64,000 nt of DNA from an uncultured Acidobacteriota bacterium (GCA_937859595.1 CALMAH010000017.1:1-64000), one strand, 5' to 3'; shown: positions 1 to 9,158, counted from the first letter of the stretch. Notes: generated by a model from the sequence alone, not told the origin. Numbers and translations: made by a program.

Positions 1-67
1 TATCGAACTGAGCCTCACGCGGGCTATTTTCCTTTATTTAAGAACATCGGCCAAGGGCAATTTGCGC

Positions 68-141
68 GATTTGCACGATTTGCACGATTTGCACGAAATG
101 AGAAGTGAGAAGTGAGAAGTGAGAATTAAGAATTAAGAATT
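68..141 (+). repeat. tandem nonamer plus tandem heptamer array
   Basis: Three head-to-tail copies of GATTTGCAC (68-94) run directly into GAAAT and then six heptamers: GAGAAGT three times, GAGAATT, then AAGAATT twice (100-141). The same compound order, a (CGAT)nTGCACGAAATG module followed by A/G-rich heptamers, reappears in inverted orientation near 13671-13736. This suggests a dispersed repeat family rather than random low complexity. Confidence 0.75.
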
Positions 142-189
142 GATAGATGATAGGTTATCTGGTTGAAATGCGAGGGCCTATGCGGCACA

Positions 190-256
190 GCCGCCAAATC
201 CGCAATCCAAAATCCGAAATCTAAAATCCCAAATCGGCATGGCAGGGGTGTCCGCG
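190..256 (+). repeat. AAATCC-type repeat ending in a GGCAGGGGTGTCCGCG module, copy 1
   Basis: A run of AATCC(C/G/A)AAAT-like units ends in a 26-bp module (231-256) that is repeated at 553-578 with one difference (GGGG versus GGAG). A shorter related piece, GACAGGAGTGTCCGCG, lies at 471-486. Confidence 0.7.
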
Positions 257-291
257 TTCAGTCAATCGGTCTGGGCGAGAAGAGATCTGGA

Positions 292-397
292 TACCAGTTT
301 CCAGTTGTCAGTTTCCAGCTTCCAGTTATCAGCTTCCAGTTGTCAGTTTCCCGTTACCAGCTTCCAGTTGTCAGTTCCCAGCTATCAGCTATTAGCT
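292..397 (+). repeat. CAGTTTCCAG/CAGTTGTCAG degenerate tandem repeat
   Basis: About ten imperfect decamers of the form CAG(T/C)T(T/G)(C/T)CAG run head to tail, mixing TTCCAG, TTATCAG and TTGTCAG versions. The translated open frames through it are simply the repeat read as FQLSV-like peptides and are not genes. Confidence 0.75.
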
Positions 398-497
398 TTT
401 TGGTGGTGCCGTGTTGAAGATCAGGAGGGTGTAGAGCCGGCATTTTCTTTTCGCCGCAAGCGGCGAGGCGGACAGGAGTGTCCGCGCTCCGTTCCCA

Positions 498-578
498 GAT
501 CTGAAATCCCAAATCTGAAATTTGAAATCTGAAATCCCAAATCCCAAATCCCAAATCGGCATGGCAGGAGTGTCCGCG
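498..578 (+). repeat. AAATCC/AAATCTG repeat with GGCAGGAGTGTCCGCG module, copy 2
   Basis: This is a second copy of the composite seen at 190-256: AAATCTG and AAATCCC units followed by the 26-bp module at 553-578. Two composite copies within 350 bases, with matching order of parts, argue for duplication of a unit. Confidence 0.7.
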
Positions 579-738
579 GCCCGATCTTAGGTTTTCACGA
601 GGTAATTTTCTTATTTGCAGGAACGGCAGACAATAGGAGTTTGCACGTTTCGCACGAAATGCATGGTTGTGAAGCAGATCCAATCGAGATCAAGGACGAG
701 AGGCTGTCCAAAAAGACGAGAGGCTGTTCAATGGGTCT

Positions 739-2034
739 TTATTTCAATTTGGCACCGAGTGCGGTCAGCAGAGATCGTGCCTTGAGAAGCGATTCGTCGT
801 ATTCCTTTTCCGGATCGCTGTCTATGACTATGCCGCCGCCGACATTGAAAACGGCTTTTTTGCCGGTTACGACCATTGTTCTGATCGCGACGTTGAGGTC
901 CGTAAAAGGGCCGATGCCTGCAAACCCGTCGGGGATGCTGATCCCTATCGATCCCATCGAAAGGCCGCGCGGCAAAGTCTCGATGCGGTCGATTATCTTC
1001 ATCGTGCTTATCTTTGGAGCACCGGTGATGGAACCGCACGGAAAAACAGACCTAAGCATATCGCCAAAGCCGATCTCGGGCCTTAACTTTCCTTCTATCG
1101 TGGAGACCATATGAAAAAGCGTCGGGTGTTCCTCGATGGAGCAAAGATCGGTGACCCGCACGCTGCCATATTCGCATATCCGGCCCAGATCGTTTCGCAG
1201 AAGGTCCACTATCATCGTGTTCTCGGCACGGTCTTTTTCGCTTTCGGCAAGCCGACGACGAAGGTTGTCGTCCTCGACAGGGTCGCCGCCTCGTCGGCTG
1301 GTGCCTTTTATGGGCGATGCGGAAATGGCGCCGTTCTCAACACGGACAAGACGCTCAGGGGAAGCAGAGACAACGGTTGAATCGCCGCGTTGTATAAAGG
1401 CAGCAAAGGGGGCCGGGTGGTCACGCCGAAGCCGAAGAAAAACATCTGCGGCAGACATGCCAGTAGGGAGTTCGACGGTGATCTGCTGCGTAAGATTCGT
1501 TTGATAGGTGTTGCCCTTCCTGATCTCTTCAACTATCTGCTCGATGGCTGTAATGTAGGCATCTTTTGTGAAATTAGAGACTGCCTGAGCGCTCGATGGT
1601 TGGGCGGGGCGGAGCGGGGCCGAATGTCGCCGAACGAGATCTTTAGTCGATCCGAGTTTTCGAGGTTCCCCCGCAAGCCGGCTTTTCCCCGTGGCGTAAT
1701 CATGCACCAGCAGCGAATCGAACAACGACACAAAGGCGAGCGGTTCACGCTCCGAAGTTCGTCCGCCGATCTTTAGAATTTCGCGGCCAAGATCATAGGA
1801 CAACGTGAATACCGCCGCGAATCCCGTTGATCGGACGAGTTGCTCTATAGAGCCCAGAAGATCGTCTTCGTACTGAAAATATTGAACGGTCTTCACAGGT
1901 TCGAGACCGGCGATCAATCTTCCCAACCCCGGCCGGCCGACACCGCAGCTGTCGAGAATGCAAACCCCTTCGGTGTCGGAGGCGAGCCGAAGCGCCGTTG
2001 AAAGTATCTCTTCGGGTGTTGCTTCAAAATTCAT
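739..2034 (-). CDS. pabB: aminodeoxychorismate synthase component I
   Basis: This 431-residue protein is the chorismate-binding subunit that aminates chorismate to 4-amino-4-deoxychorismate for folate synthesis, in the cytoplasm. The C-terminal half carries the family signatures: PIKGTSRRG (residues 241-249), the E/R-rich DRAENTMIVDLLRNDLGR block (about 268-285) and GSITGAPK (334-341). The lysine at residue 243 in the PIKGT motif is the PabB hallmark, where anthranilate synthase TrpE has alanine. The weak N-terminal third is shorter than in many relatives. No glutaminase or lyase domain is fused, so PabA and PabC must be encoded elsewhere. It is divergent from the permease gene, with 128 bp between the starts. 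Confidence 0.93.
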   Translation of the reverse strand: MNFEATPEEILSTALRLASDTEGVCILDSCGVGRPGLGRLIAGLEPVKTVQYFQYEDDLLGSIEQLVRSTGFAAVFTLSYDLGREILKIGGRTSEREPLAFVSLFDSLLVHDYATGKSRLAGEPRKLGSTKDLVRRHSAPLRPAQPSSAQAVSNFTKDAYITAIEQIVEEIRKGNTYQTNLTQQITVELPTGMSAADVFLRLRRDHPAPFAAFIQRGDSTVVSASPERLVRVENGAISASPIKGTSRRGGDPVEDDNLRRRLAESEKDRAENTMIVDLLRNDLGRICEYGSVRVTDLCSIEEHPTLFHMVSTIEGKLRPEIGFGDMLRSVFPCGSITGAPKISTMKIIDRIETLPRGLSMGSIGISIPDGFAGIGPFTDLNVAIRTMVVTGKKAVFNVGGGIVIDSDPEKEYDESLLKARSLLTALGAKLK

Positions 2035-2162
2035 TTACGGACCTACAGCTAGTATCGCAGGTGGCGTGTCTGGCAGCCTAGCGCCCGCGATTTCCAAAAC
2101 GATGCTTTTTGGCGTAATATACACCAGACCAAAATATCTCTTCCTTTTTTCTCTGAAAACAT

Positions 2163-3665
2163 ATGACGCTCGGCACGAACGACAAATATACCCTTATTCG
2201 AGGTTTGGGTCTGCTCGCGGCTGCATCGGTAATCATCGGGAACGTCATCGGTACCGGTGTGTTCTTGAAGGCCCGTGTGATGACCTGCAATGTTGGGGAT
2301 CCGAACTGGGTGATAGCGGCATGGATCGCGGCGGGATTGTTGTCGCTTGCCGGAGCTCTTACCTATGCGGAATTGACGGCGATGAAACCCGAGGCCGGCG
2401 GCCCGTACGTATTTCTACGCGATGCCTTCGGCAGGATATGGAGCTTTCTGTTCGGCTGGACACAGTTGCTTATCATCAGGACGGGGTCGCAGGCCGCGGT
2501 CGCAGTTGTATTCGCGATCGCACTTAACGATTACCTCGGTGGCGGGCTCCGTCATGTGTTGATCGAAACGTCGATCTTCGGCCTGCCGTGGACGGTCACG
2601 TCGCTTGAACTTGTCGCTATAATGGTGATCGCCATCTTCACGACGCTGAATTGTTTGTCGGTTTCTATAAGCGGCTATATCGCAACCGTACTCACCGGTG
2701 TAAAGATCGGGTTGGTGATATTCGTCGGCCTGGGGGCCTTTCTGTGGGTGACGGGCGGCAGTTTTGACCATTTCTCGATGGCGAGCACCGGCGGTTCTTG
2801 CGAAGGCGTGGCTGAGAGCGTCAGATACGGTTCGCTCGAATATACGTTCCTCGCCGGTTTTGCTGCGGCAATGCTCGGTGCCCTCTGGGGCTATGACGGC
2901 TGGGACAATCTGTCCTTTGTTGCCGGAGAGGTGAAGGAACCCGGAAGGAACCTGCCGATCGCGATAATCGGCAGTGTCATGCTGATCATCCTGCTCTACG
3001 TGATCGTCCAGATAGCATATTTCTATGTACTTGACCCGGTTTCGGTTGCCTCGGTCTCGGAGACGGGTTCGGTTGGCATGGCCGTGGTCAGCAAGTTTTT
3101 CGGCGGTGACCCTGCCACTTTTGCAACAGGCGTGGCGATCGCGATCTTCACTATGGGCCTGATGCTGTCGTCCCTAGGCACGCTTCACACCTCGATCTTA
3201 AGCAATTCGCGCATTCCATACGCTATGGCGCAGGACGGCGTGATGTTCAAGCTATTTTCGAAGCTGTCTGTGCATAGAGTTCCGGTAAATGCTGTGATAT
3301 TCCAGGGCGTTTGGGCTACGGTCCTTGCACTTTCGGGCTCGTTCGATACGCTCACCGACTACGTGATCTTTGCATCGTGGATCTTCTACGCGATGATCAC
3401 GCTTTCGATCTTCGTGTTTAGAAAGCGTGAGCCCGACACCGAGCGGCCTTATCGTGCGTGGGGTTATCCCATTGTGCCGGTGATATTCCTGTTGGTTACC
3501 GGTTGGCTGCTGATAAATACGCTTATGACAGCGACCGTGCAGTCGTTCATAGGTATCGGAATGATACTTTTGGGATTGCCTGTTTACTGGTATCTAAACA
3601 AAACGAACCGTGGTGCGGCCCCAGCTGAAGCGGCCGAGGAACAGCAGGATGACGGACAGGCGTAG
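2163..3665 (+). CDS. APC-superfamily amino-acid permease
   Basis: This 500-residue polytopic inner-membrane protein has about twelve hydrophobic helices. TM1 carries the substrate-binding signature SVIIGNVIGTGVF near residues 23-35, which is typical of APC/LAT-type amino-acid transporters, and the E-x-x-G-P-Y motif (EAGGPYVFLRDAFG) follows TM2. Substrate cannot be read from sequence. The first ATG follows an A-rich stretch with no clear Shine-Dalgarno. The 3' end overlaps the start of the PilZ gene by 17 bases, so the two are probably co-translated. Confidence 0.85.
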   Translation: MTLGTNDKYTLIRGLGLLAAASVIIGNVIGTGVFLKARVMTCNVGDPNWVIAAWIAAGLLSLAGALTYAELTAMKPEAGGPYVFLRDAFGRIWSFLFGWTQLLIIRTGSQAAVAVVFAIALNDYLGGGLRHVLIETSIFGLPWTVTSLELVAIMVIAIFTTLNCLSVSISGYIATVLTGVKIGLVIFVGLGAFLWVTGGSFDHFSMASTGGSCEGVAESVRYGSLEYTFLAGFAAAMLGALWGYDGWDNLSFVAGEVKEPGRNLPIAIIGSVMLIILLYVIVQIAYFYVLDPVSVASVSETGSVGMAVVSKFFGGDPATFATGVAIAIFTMGLMLSSLGTLHTSILSNSRIPYAMAQDGVMFKLFSKLSVHRVPVNAVIFQGVWATVLALSGSFDTLTDYVIFASWIFYAMITLSIFVFRKREPDTERPYRAWGYPIVPVIFLLVTGWLLINTLMTATVQSFIGIGMILLGLPVYWYLNKTNRGAAPAEAAEEQQDDGQA

Positions 3666-3990
3666 CGGAAACGAGCGTCGTGAGGTCGAACGCTATAAGG
3701 TAACGGTCGATATCGAGTGGGAAAACCACGCCGGCCGTTACCCAGGCACGCTGAGCGATATCAGCGAACGCGGTTGTTTCGTTCTGGCAGCCGGTGATTT
3801 TGCGGACGGCGAAAGGGTGTTTGTATACATCCCCTTGCCGGAAGGCGGGGAATTGCGGTTGGCGGGCGAGATAACAAACCACGTGTTCGAGATAGGCTTT
3901 GCGACTACGTTCATAGATGTGTCCGGATCCGATCTCGACACACTAAGGGGCCTTATTGATAAGCTAAAGGGGAACATTGAAAACCCCTGA
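3649..3990 (+). CDS. PilZ-domain protein
   Basis: This is a 113-residue single-domain protein if started at the ATG inside the permease 3' end. That start is preferred over an upstream in-frame ATG at 3610 because it begins directly at the RR-rich MTDRRSGNERREVERYKV segment. R-x-x-x-R near the N-terminus and the D-I-S-E-R-G-C-F block near residues 38-46 resemble the RxxxR and D/NxSxxG c-di-GMP contacts of PilZ domains. It may be a cyclic-di-GMP receptor. Coupling to an amino-acid transporter is unusual, and the functional link is unknown. Its stop lies only 19 bp from the convergent murE stop. Confidence 0.75.
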   Translation: MTDRRSGNERREVERYKVTVDIEWENHAGRYPGTLSDISERGCFVLAAGDFADGERVFVYIPLPEGGELRLAGEITNHVFEIGFATTFIDVSGSDLDTLRGLIDKLKGNIENP

Positions 3991-4009
3991 ACGAGATCGC
4001 CGGAAAAGC

Positions 4010-5503
4010 TTATTTTTCCAACTTTTCAGAAAGAGCGGCCAGGGCGACCTCACGGTCGTCAAAGTGAAACTTCTCTGCTCCGACGATCTGATATGTCTCG
4101 TGGCCCTTTCCGGCGATTATGACCACGTCGCCTTCCTCGGCGAGCGAGACCGCCCTTCCGATGGCCTCGCGACGGTCTGAAATTGCTAGATATTCCGTTC
4201 CTGTTTCCTTTAGTCCCACCTCAACTTCGTTGATTATCGTTAGCGGGTTTTCTGTTCGGGGGTTGTCCGAGGTGATGATCGCAATGTCACTGTTTTCGCC
4301 GGCGATGCGGCCCATCGGGGCGCGTTTTGTTTTGTCGCGGTCGCCGCCGCAGCCAAAAACCGTGATGAGACGGCCGTCGGTCAATTGGCGGGCGGTGCGG
4401 AGCGTGTTGAGCAATGCGTCGTCGGTATGAGCATAATCGACCACGACGGCAAAATTCCCATCGTGCGGAACTCGTTCAAATCGCCCGGGTGCTCCGACGC
4501 ATTTGCTAAGGCCAACGGCTACGCTGTCGAGATCGTATCCGAGTTCGAGCGCGGCGGCGGAAGCTGCGAGCATGTTGTAAACATGCGGACGCCCGACGAG
4601 CGGGGAGGTTATTGCACGTTCGCCCTTTTTAGTTTTCAAAAGGAAGGATGTACCGGTTAGAAGCGATACCTCGATGTTTTCAGCAGTCAGGTCGGCATCG
4701 AGCTCCTGAGAAAAGGTCAATACTCTTTGCCCCTTTTCCGATAGCTCATCCGCCAAACGCGCACCCCACTCATCATCGATATTGATCACGGCGGTGCCGG
4801 GTTTGTCGCCGAGCCGTCCGTCAAAAAGCTTCTTCTTGGCGTCGAAATAGCTCTCCATCGTTCCGTGATAGTCCAGGTGGTCGCGCGTGAGATTTGTAAA
4901 GATCGCAATGCGGAACCAGAGCCAATCGCAGCGGTGGAGGTCGATCGCCTGTGACGAGGCTTCCATTGCAGCAAAGCCGCAGCCGGCAGCGACGGCCCGT
5001 CTAAGAAAGCGGTTCGTGTCCGAAGCCTCCGGCGTGGTCCTTACGGCTTCTTCGCTCTCATCGCCGATGCGGTATTCGACCGTTGTCAACATCGCAGGTT
5101 TTACACCGGCAGCTTCCGCCAGCGCAAAGCAAAGATATGTGGTCGTGGTCTTGCCGTTCGTGCCGGTAATTCCGACCAGATCAAGATGATGCGAGGGGTT
5201 GCCGTTGATGACCGACGCGGCCTTTGCCAGCGCGACCCGGGCATCCGGCACCTTTAGCCACGCTCCCGAAAAACCCGCTGGCGGATCGTATTCCGAAATA
5301 ATTCCAACCGCGCCGCGCCGCAATACGTCATCAATAAAACGATGCCCGTCAACGGTCGCACCCTTTATCGCCGCAAACAGCGTCCCTTCACGGGCCTGCC
5401 GCGAGTCGTGTGTCACATCCGAAACGCGAAGGGTTTGATCACCGAGCAATATGCCATTGACCACCTGCGATAGCGTGCCTATATCGGTGCCAATTTTGTC
5501 CAT
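4010..5503 (-). CDS. murE: UDP-MurNAc-tripeptide synthetase (meso-DAP-adding)
   Basis: Mur ligase of 497 residues that adds the third peptide residue to UDP-MurNAc-L-Ala-D-Glu in cytoplasmic peptidoglycan synthesis. The ATP loop GITGTNGKTT is at 111-120, the central NLTRDHLDYHGTMESYF block at 204-220, and the YAHT motif at 357-360. DNPRTENP at 413-420 is the DNPR determinant for meso-diaminopimelate, so the organism should have DAP-type peptidoglycan. The rest of the mur/dcw cluster is absent, so murE stands apart here. Confidence 0.96.
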   Translation of the reverse strand: MDKIGTDIGTLSQVVNGILLGDQTLRVSDVTHDSRQAREGTLFAAIKGATVDGHRFIDDVLRRGAVGIISEYDPPAGFSGAWLKVPDARVALAKAASVINGNPSHHLDLVGITGTNGKTTTTYLCFALAEAAGVKPAMLTTVEYRIGDESEEAVRTTPEASDTNRFLRRAVAAGCGFAAMEASSQAIDLHRCDWLWFRIAIFTNLTRDHLDYHGTMESYFDAKKKLFDGRLGDKPGTAVINIDDEWGARLADELSEKGQRVLTFSQELDADLTAENIEVSLLTGTSFLLKTKKGERAITSPLVGRPHVYNMLAASAAALELGYDLDSVAVGLSKCVGAPGRFERVPHDGNFAVVVDYAHTDDALLNTLRTARQLTDGRLITVFGCGGDRDKTKRAPMGRIAGENSDIAIITSDNPRTENPLTIINEVEVGLKETGTEYLAISDRREAIGRAVSLAEEGDVVIIAGKGHETYQIVGAEKFHFDDREVALAALSEKLEK

Positions 5504-5645
5504 TATAATTTTTCCGAGGAAAACTACAGATAAATTTACGATCCGATGAGATTATAGGACAAGGAAAGGCGTCCCGCACAGGCAGGACTCTGGAAGTTAT
5601 GGATCTTATGGGTTTCGATAAGCTGTCCGAGTTCAAAAAGGCGGC

Positions 5646-6554
5646 CTATCGTTCAAAAAGCTCCAGGATACCTGCGATCGTTGCGTCGTCCAGGAGAAGT
5701 TTTACGGGCGAGCCGCGAAGATATCCGTTCTCACCATACGCACGATAGTTCTTAGGATCGGGCCATGAGGTTCCTGAGATCCGGTAAAGGCCTTCCTTTA
5801 ATGATCTCATTCTCTGTTCAAGCCCGTTCCGATCATGGGCCAGAGGGTCTTCGGCCGCGATCGAGTAAACCACCAGAAGGGCCTGCAACGGTGTCAATCT
5901 CGATTCGGCGTTGCCGAAAAGAACGGGATCGACGCTGGCAAGAAACCTTAGTTTATTCGAAAATTCATTATCTATCTCGTAGGCGATAACTTGCCGCATG
6001 ATCGGATCTACACCCGAATCGCGGAGAGCCCTGAACTCGGATCTGAAATTTTCGAGATCCATCCTTCCGCGGCCGTCCCCTCGCATAGTTATCGTTGACC
6101 GCCCTTTTCTATATCCTTCGGGCAGACCGGGAAAATAAAATCCTCTTAGATTTTCCGCTATGTAGTCGATCTCCGCGTCAGTGAGCTTTGGGAGCCGCGA
6201 GAGTGCATTGCTTGCGATGTGCCGGCTCAGCTTGCGTCTTGAAACTCCTGTATATGACATCTGTGAGACAAGCTCATGCTTACCGAGGAGCGAAAGGTTC
6301 GCATCGCCTATCTTCAGGCCCGATCGATAATAAACAAAATCTGCGAAGCGTCGTACACCGGCGTCGATCTCGCTTTCATCGGGTGATTGCGGCAGATCGA
6401 TCTCGGCGAGACCCATGCGGACATCGTCCTTGAATTTTTCGAGGCCGGTTATGCTTTTGGCGGGTTCGGATCGAAATGTGACCAACACTAGCGAAACCGC
6501 AAGTACACAAGAAAGGAACACGGCGGATCTCAAAGTTCGTCTTGAAAAGAACAT
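5646..6554 (-). CDS. secreted protein of unknown function
   Basis: A 302-residue protein with an N-terminal signal peptide (RRTLRS followed by a hydrophobic core to about residue 27), so it is probably exported. The body is soluble, alpha-helical and rich in charged residues, with a C-terminal SWPDPKNYRAYGENGYL segment. I do not recognise a family. An AGGAGG Shine-Dalgarno lies just upstream of the ATG. It may be co-transcribed with murE, 142 bp downstream. Confidence 0.7.
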   Translation of the reverse strand: MFFSRRTLRSAVFLSCVLAVSLVLVTFRSEPAKSITGLEKFKDDVRMGLAEIDLPQSPDESEIDAGVRRFADFVYYRSGLKIGDANLSLLGKHELVSQMSYTGVSRRKLSRHIASNALSRLPKLTDAEIDYIAENLRGFYFPGLPEGYRKGRSTITMRGDGRGRMDLENFRSEFRALRDSGVDPIMRQVIAYEIDNEFSNKLRFLASVDPVLFGNAESRLTPLQALLVVYSIAAEDPLAHDRNGLEQRMRSLKEGLYRISGTSWPDPKNYRAYGENGYLRGSPVKLLLDDATIAGILELFER

Positions 6555-6688
6555 CAGAACCTCCTGCGAGATTGGGGCAAGACCGTAGAGATGTTATCAG
6601 TTGCAAGACGTTCACTTCAAGGATTTTTTTCTGCAGTCGGAACTCGCGTGCGTTTAAATCGTATAGTAAGAGAAGGGAGGGGATCAAA

Positions 6689-6952
6689 ATGAATATCATA
6701 AAGTTCATTCTGGCGGTATTGGGTTTGATACTTGGTGTCTATCTATTTTTCTGGGTTCTCGGGATCGTCTCGGCGCTTCTTTGGTACGCGGTTGTGTTGG
6801 GGCTTCTGGTCGCGGTCGGGTACGGCGGTTACAAACTTTTTACAAAGGCTGAGAAAAAGGCACTTGGCGAAGGCGACCTGATGGGCGAGATCGCCGACCG
6901 GGATTACACGATGTCCTGGGAAGAATACGAGAAGAAATACCTTAACAAATAG
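6689..6952 (+). CDS. small two-helix membrane protein
   Basis: An 87-residue protein starting at the ATG preceded by GGGAGGGG at good spacing; a longer in-frame reading has no supporting RBS. Two hydrophobic helices (about residues 3-22 and 26-45) are followed by a charged cytoplasmic-type tail containing EEYEKKYLNK. No recognised family. It may modulate a membrane process, but that cannot be read from the sequence. Confidence 0.7.
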   Translation: MNIIKFILAVLGLILGVYLFFWVLGIVSALLWYAVVLGLLVAVGYGGYKLFTKAEKKALGEGDLMGEIADRDYTMSWEEYEKKYLNK

Positions 6953-6990
6953 CCGGTGTATCGACGGTTTTGCCGCTGGCGGTGTCAGGT

Positions 6991-7019
6991 TTGACAATCC
7001 GGTGCCCGGGATTCAAAAT
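6991..7019 (+). promoter_or_regulatory. putative sigma-70 promoter of tRNA-Leu
   Basis: A perfect TTGACA (-35) at 6991-6996, a 17-nt spacer and CAAAAT (-10-like) at 7014-7019 place the start a few bases ahead of the tRNA at 7033. Confidence 0.45.
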
Positions 7020-7032
7020 CTAAAAACGTTGG

Positions 7033-7117
7033 GCCGAGGTGGCGAAATTGGCAGACGCACCAGACTTAGGATCTGGCGTTGAAAGACGTGCGAGTTCGAG
7101 TCTCGCCCTCGGCACCA
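7033..7117 (+). tRNA. tRNA-Leu (anticodon TAG)
   Basis: The acceptor stem GCCGAGG pairs with CCTCGGC, and the discriminator A is followed by an encoded CCA. The anticodon stem CCAGA/TCTGG encloses the loop CTTAGGA (anticodon TAG). There is a type II variable arm, as expected for leucine, and a T-loop GTTCGAGTC. Confidence 0.96.
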
Positions 7118-7217
7118 CTTATTATCTTTTATCTTCACATTATCCCTTTCCCCAATGTGAACGTAGGGAGAGGGCGGCTTTCCGAACAACCGACTAAAAC
7201 AACCTGGAGGAAAACGA

Positions 7218-7601
7218 ATGAGACTTGGGAAGACACTTGGAATTCTCGGAGCGGTATTTGCGGCGGTTCTTATCTTTGGGACGCAGGAAGTAAATGCACA
7301 GCGGATGGAGCTGAATTGGGAGGGGAGGATCGATGACCGAGCAGAGCTTGTGATTCGGGGCCGCAGTGTTCGGGTCCGAACTATCTCCGGCCAGCGAAAT
7401 CGTCAGGGCTCGGCAAATTGGTCGGGGAACCCAAGAGGAAATTGGCGGCCGGGCCGGGCTAGCGTGAACAAGCGGAGCGGACGCGGAAGCGTTCGAGTAG
7501 TTCAACAGCCGAGCCGATCTAATAACTACACGACGATCATACGGATCGAGGATCTCAAAGGCGGAGCAGATAATTACCGTATCCGAGTGCGTTGGAACTA
7601 A
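7218..7601 (+). CDS. secreted basic protein of unknown function
   Basis: A 127-residue protein with a clear signal peptide ending at about VNAQ (residues 25-28) and a GGAGG ribosome-binding site. The mature part is strongly basic, with R/G/N/S-rich segments (RNRQGSANWSGNPRGNWRPG) in the middle and a short beta-type C-terminus. No known family. The low-complexity cationic centre could bind surface polyanions, but this is speculation. A strong terminator follows. Confidence 0.7.
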   Translation: MRLGKTLGILGAVFAAVLIFGTQEVNAQRMELNWEGRIDDRAELVIRGRSVRVRTISGQRNRQGSANWSGNPRGNWRPGRASVNKRSGRGSVRVVQQPSRSNNYTTIIRIEDLKGGADNYRIRVRWN

Positions 7602-7627
7602 GGTATTTCCAAGCAGTGTCGAACAGG

Positions 7628-7658
7628 CGCGGGCACGGGTACATCGGCCCGCGTTTTT
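7628..7658 (+). terminator. rho-independent terminator
   Basis: A seven-pair CGCGGGC/GCCCGCG stem with a 12-nt loop followed by TTTTT ends the transcript of the secreted basic protein. Confidence 0.85.
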
Positions 7659-7733
7659 CGTCCGGCGATCACTCGGCCGTGCAATCTTCAAATTCGACAT
7701 TTTCGGGTGGCTTCGTTATCCTTTCTTCTATAA

Positions 7734-9137
7734 ATGGCAAGTGAAATAAAAGAGATCTCCCCGACACGGCGTGAACTTCATGTTGAGGTCGATGCTGCAT
7801 CCATCAAGGACGCGTACGGCAAGATAAGCAATCGTTACGCAAAGGGTGCAAATATACCCGGCTTCCGCAAGGGCTTTGCTCCACTCGATGTGGTGCGAAT
7901 GCGTTACAAGGAGGAGATAAAGCAAGAGGTGCTGCAGCTCCTGCTTCCGGACATGGTCGCCTCGGCGATCAGGGAACATGGCCTCCAGCCGCTCGCCGAA
8001 CCCGAACTTCATATTGAGAACGTTGAAGAGGTAAAGGTAAACGGTTCGGAGCCGATCAAGCTGCATGTTCATATCGAAGTGATGCCCGAGATACCGGTGC
8101 CCGACTACAAGGGCATTGAACTGGTGCGGAGGGTAAAACCCGTTGAGAACGGCGAGATCGACGACATGATCGCCGCCCGGGTTGGACGCGAAGCCGCCCT
8201 CATCCCCGTGGAAGACCGCCCGTCGCAGGTCGGCGATACCGTGGTGGCGGATCTGGAGGGCGTTTTTGATAATGAACCCGATGCCGAACCGATAAAGGCC
8301 GAAGCAATTGAGATCAAGCTCGGTGACGAGCTGATCGAGCCCAGCTTCACGGAAAACCTTGTCGGCGTAAATGAGGATGAGGAAAAGGAATTCACCGTCA
8401 GCTATGCAGCGGACTTCTCTTCGCAGGCGCTTGCCGGAAAAACGGTTCACTACAAGGCGAAGATCAAGTCCGTGGGAGTAATGGAAACACCGGAGCCGGA
8501 CGACGAATGGGCAAGGAGCCTTGATGAGGAATACGAATCGCTTGACGACCTGAAGAAAAAATTGCGGGCGGACCTTGAGACCTATGCCGAGGCAGATGCC
8601 GACGCGAGGATAAGGAACAACGCAATTGCGAAGCTTATCGAGAAGAACGTATTCGAGGTGCCAAATGCTCTGATCGACAACCAGGCCCGGAATCTTCTCA
8701 ATAACTTTGCCCAAGACCTGCAGCAGCAGGGTGTGGATCTTAATAAGGTAGAGAATGAATTTCTCCAGATGGCATTCTCGCAGATGCGGACACAGGCCGA
8801 ACGCGACGTCCGCGGTGCAATGCTGCTCGAGAAGATCGCTGAGGCTGAGAAAATAACGGTTTCTAAAGAGGAATTCGAAGAAGAGATCGGGAAAATGGCC
8901 GAGCATTATCGGGTCGGCCCGGAAGAGCTTCGGGCATCTCTAGACAAACATGGCGAGTCCGCCTCGATAGAAAATTCGCTAAAAAATCGGAAGACCATCG
9001 AGGCGGTCGTCGCCCATGCAAAGATAACGGACGGGCCGTGGGTCGATGAGTCGGTCTCGGCATCACCCGAGGACGAGCCAAAGCCCAAGAAAGCTCGGCA
9101 AAAAAAGCCCCCGGCCAAGAAAGCGGCCGCTGACTAA
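7734..9137 (+). CDS. tig: trigger factor
   Basis: Ribosome-associated chaperone and peptidyl-prolyl isomerase of 467 residues. The N-terminal ribosome-docking domain contains GFRKGFAPLDVVRMRY, the variant of the GFRxGxxP signature, near residues 42-57. The FKBP-like middle domain (about 155-245) and the long C-terminal helical domain follow. The C-terminus ends in a Lys/Ala/Pro-rich tail (KKARQKKPPAKKAAAD), longer than in most relatives. It begins the tig-clpP-clpX order seen in many bacteria. Confidence 0.95.
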   Translation: MASEIKEISPTRRELHVEVDAASIKDAYGKISNRYAKGANIPGFRKGFAPLDVVRMRYKEEIKQEVLQLLLPDMVASAIREHGLQPLAEPELHIENVEEVKVNGSEPIKLHVHIEVMPEIPVPDYKGIELVRRVKPVENGEIDDMIAARVGREAALIPVEDRPSQVGDTVVADLEGVFDNEPDAEPIKAEAIEIKLGDELIEPSFTENLVGVNEDEEKEFTVSYAADFSSQALAGKTVHYKAKIKSVGVMETPEPDDEWARSLDEEYESLDDLKKKLRADLETYAEADADARIRNNAIAKLIEKNVFEVPNALIDNQARNLLNNFAQDLQQQGVDLNKVENEFLQMAFSQMRTQAERDVRGAMLLEKIAEAEKITVSKEEFEEEIGKMAEHYRVGPEELRASLDKHGESASIENSLKNRKTIEAVVAHAKITDGPWVDESVSASPEDEPKPKKARQKKPPAKKAAAD

Positions 9138-9158
9138 AGGGAAGCGAGCTCAATTTGC

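Larger units (their letters stand above)
1..738. other. gene-free, repeat-rich intergenic region
   Basis: No convincing coding sequence is visible in this 738-base stretch; short open frames here are made of repeat units. It contains several separate families of short degenerate repeats, described individually. At 11-25 an AGCC/GGCT hairpin is followed by a T-rich run and could be the terminator of a gene lying to the left of the window. The right edge carries a 17-bp direct repeat (694-710 and 714-730, sharing GACGAGAGGCTGT) just past the end of pabB. Confidence 0.6.

Noticed and set aside
292..397. Repetitive FQLSV-like peptides as a possible repeat protein
   Set aside because: It is only a DNA tandem repeat read in frame; no RBS, no start, and open in more than one frame.
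7728..8906. 392-codon open frame on the minus strand
   Set aside because: Antisense of trigger factor; Cys/Leu/His-rich reading typical of a shadow frame.
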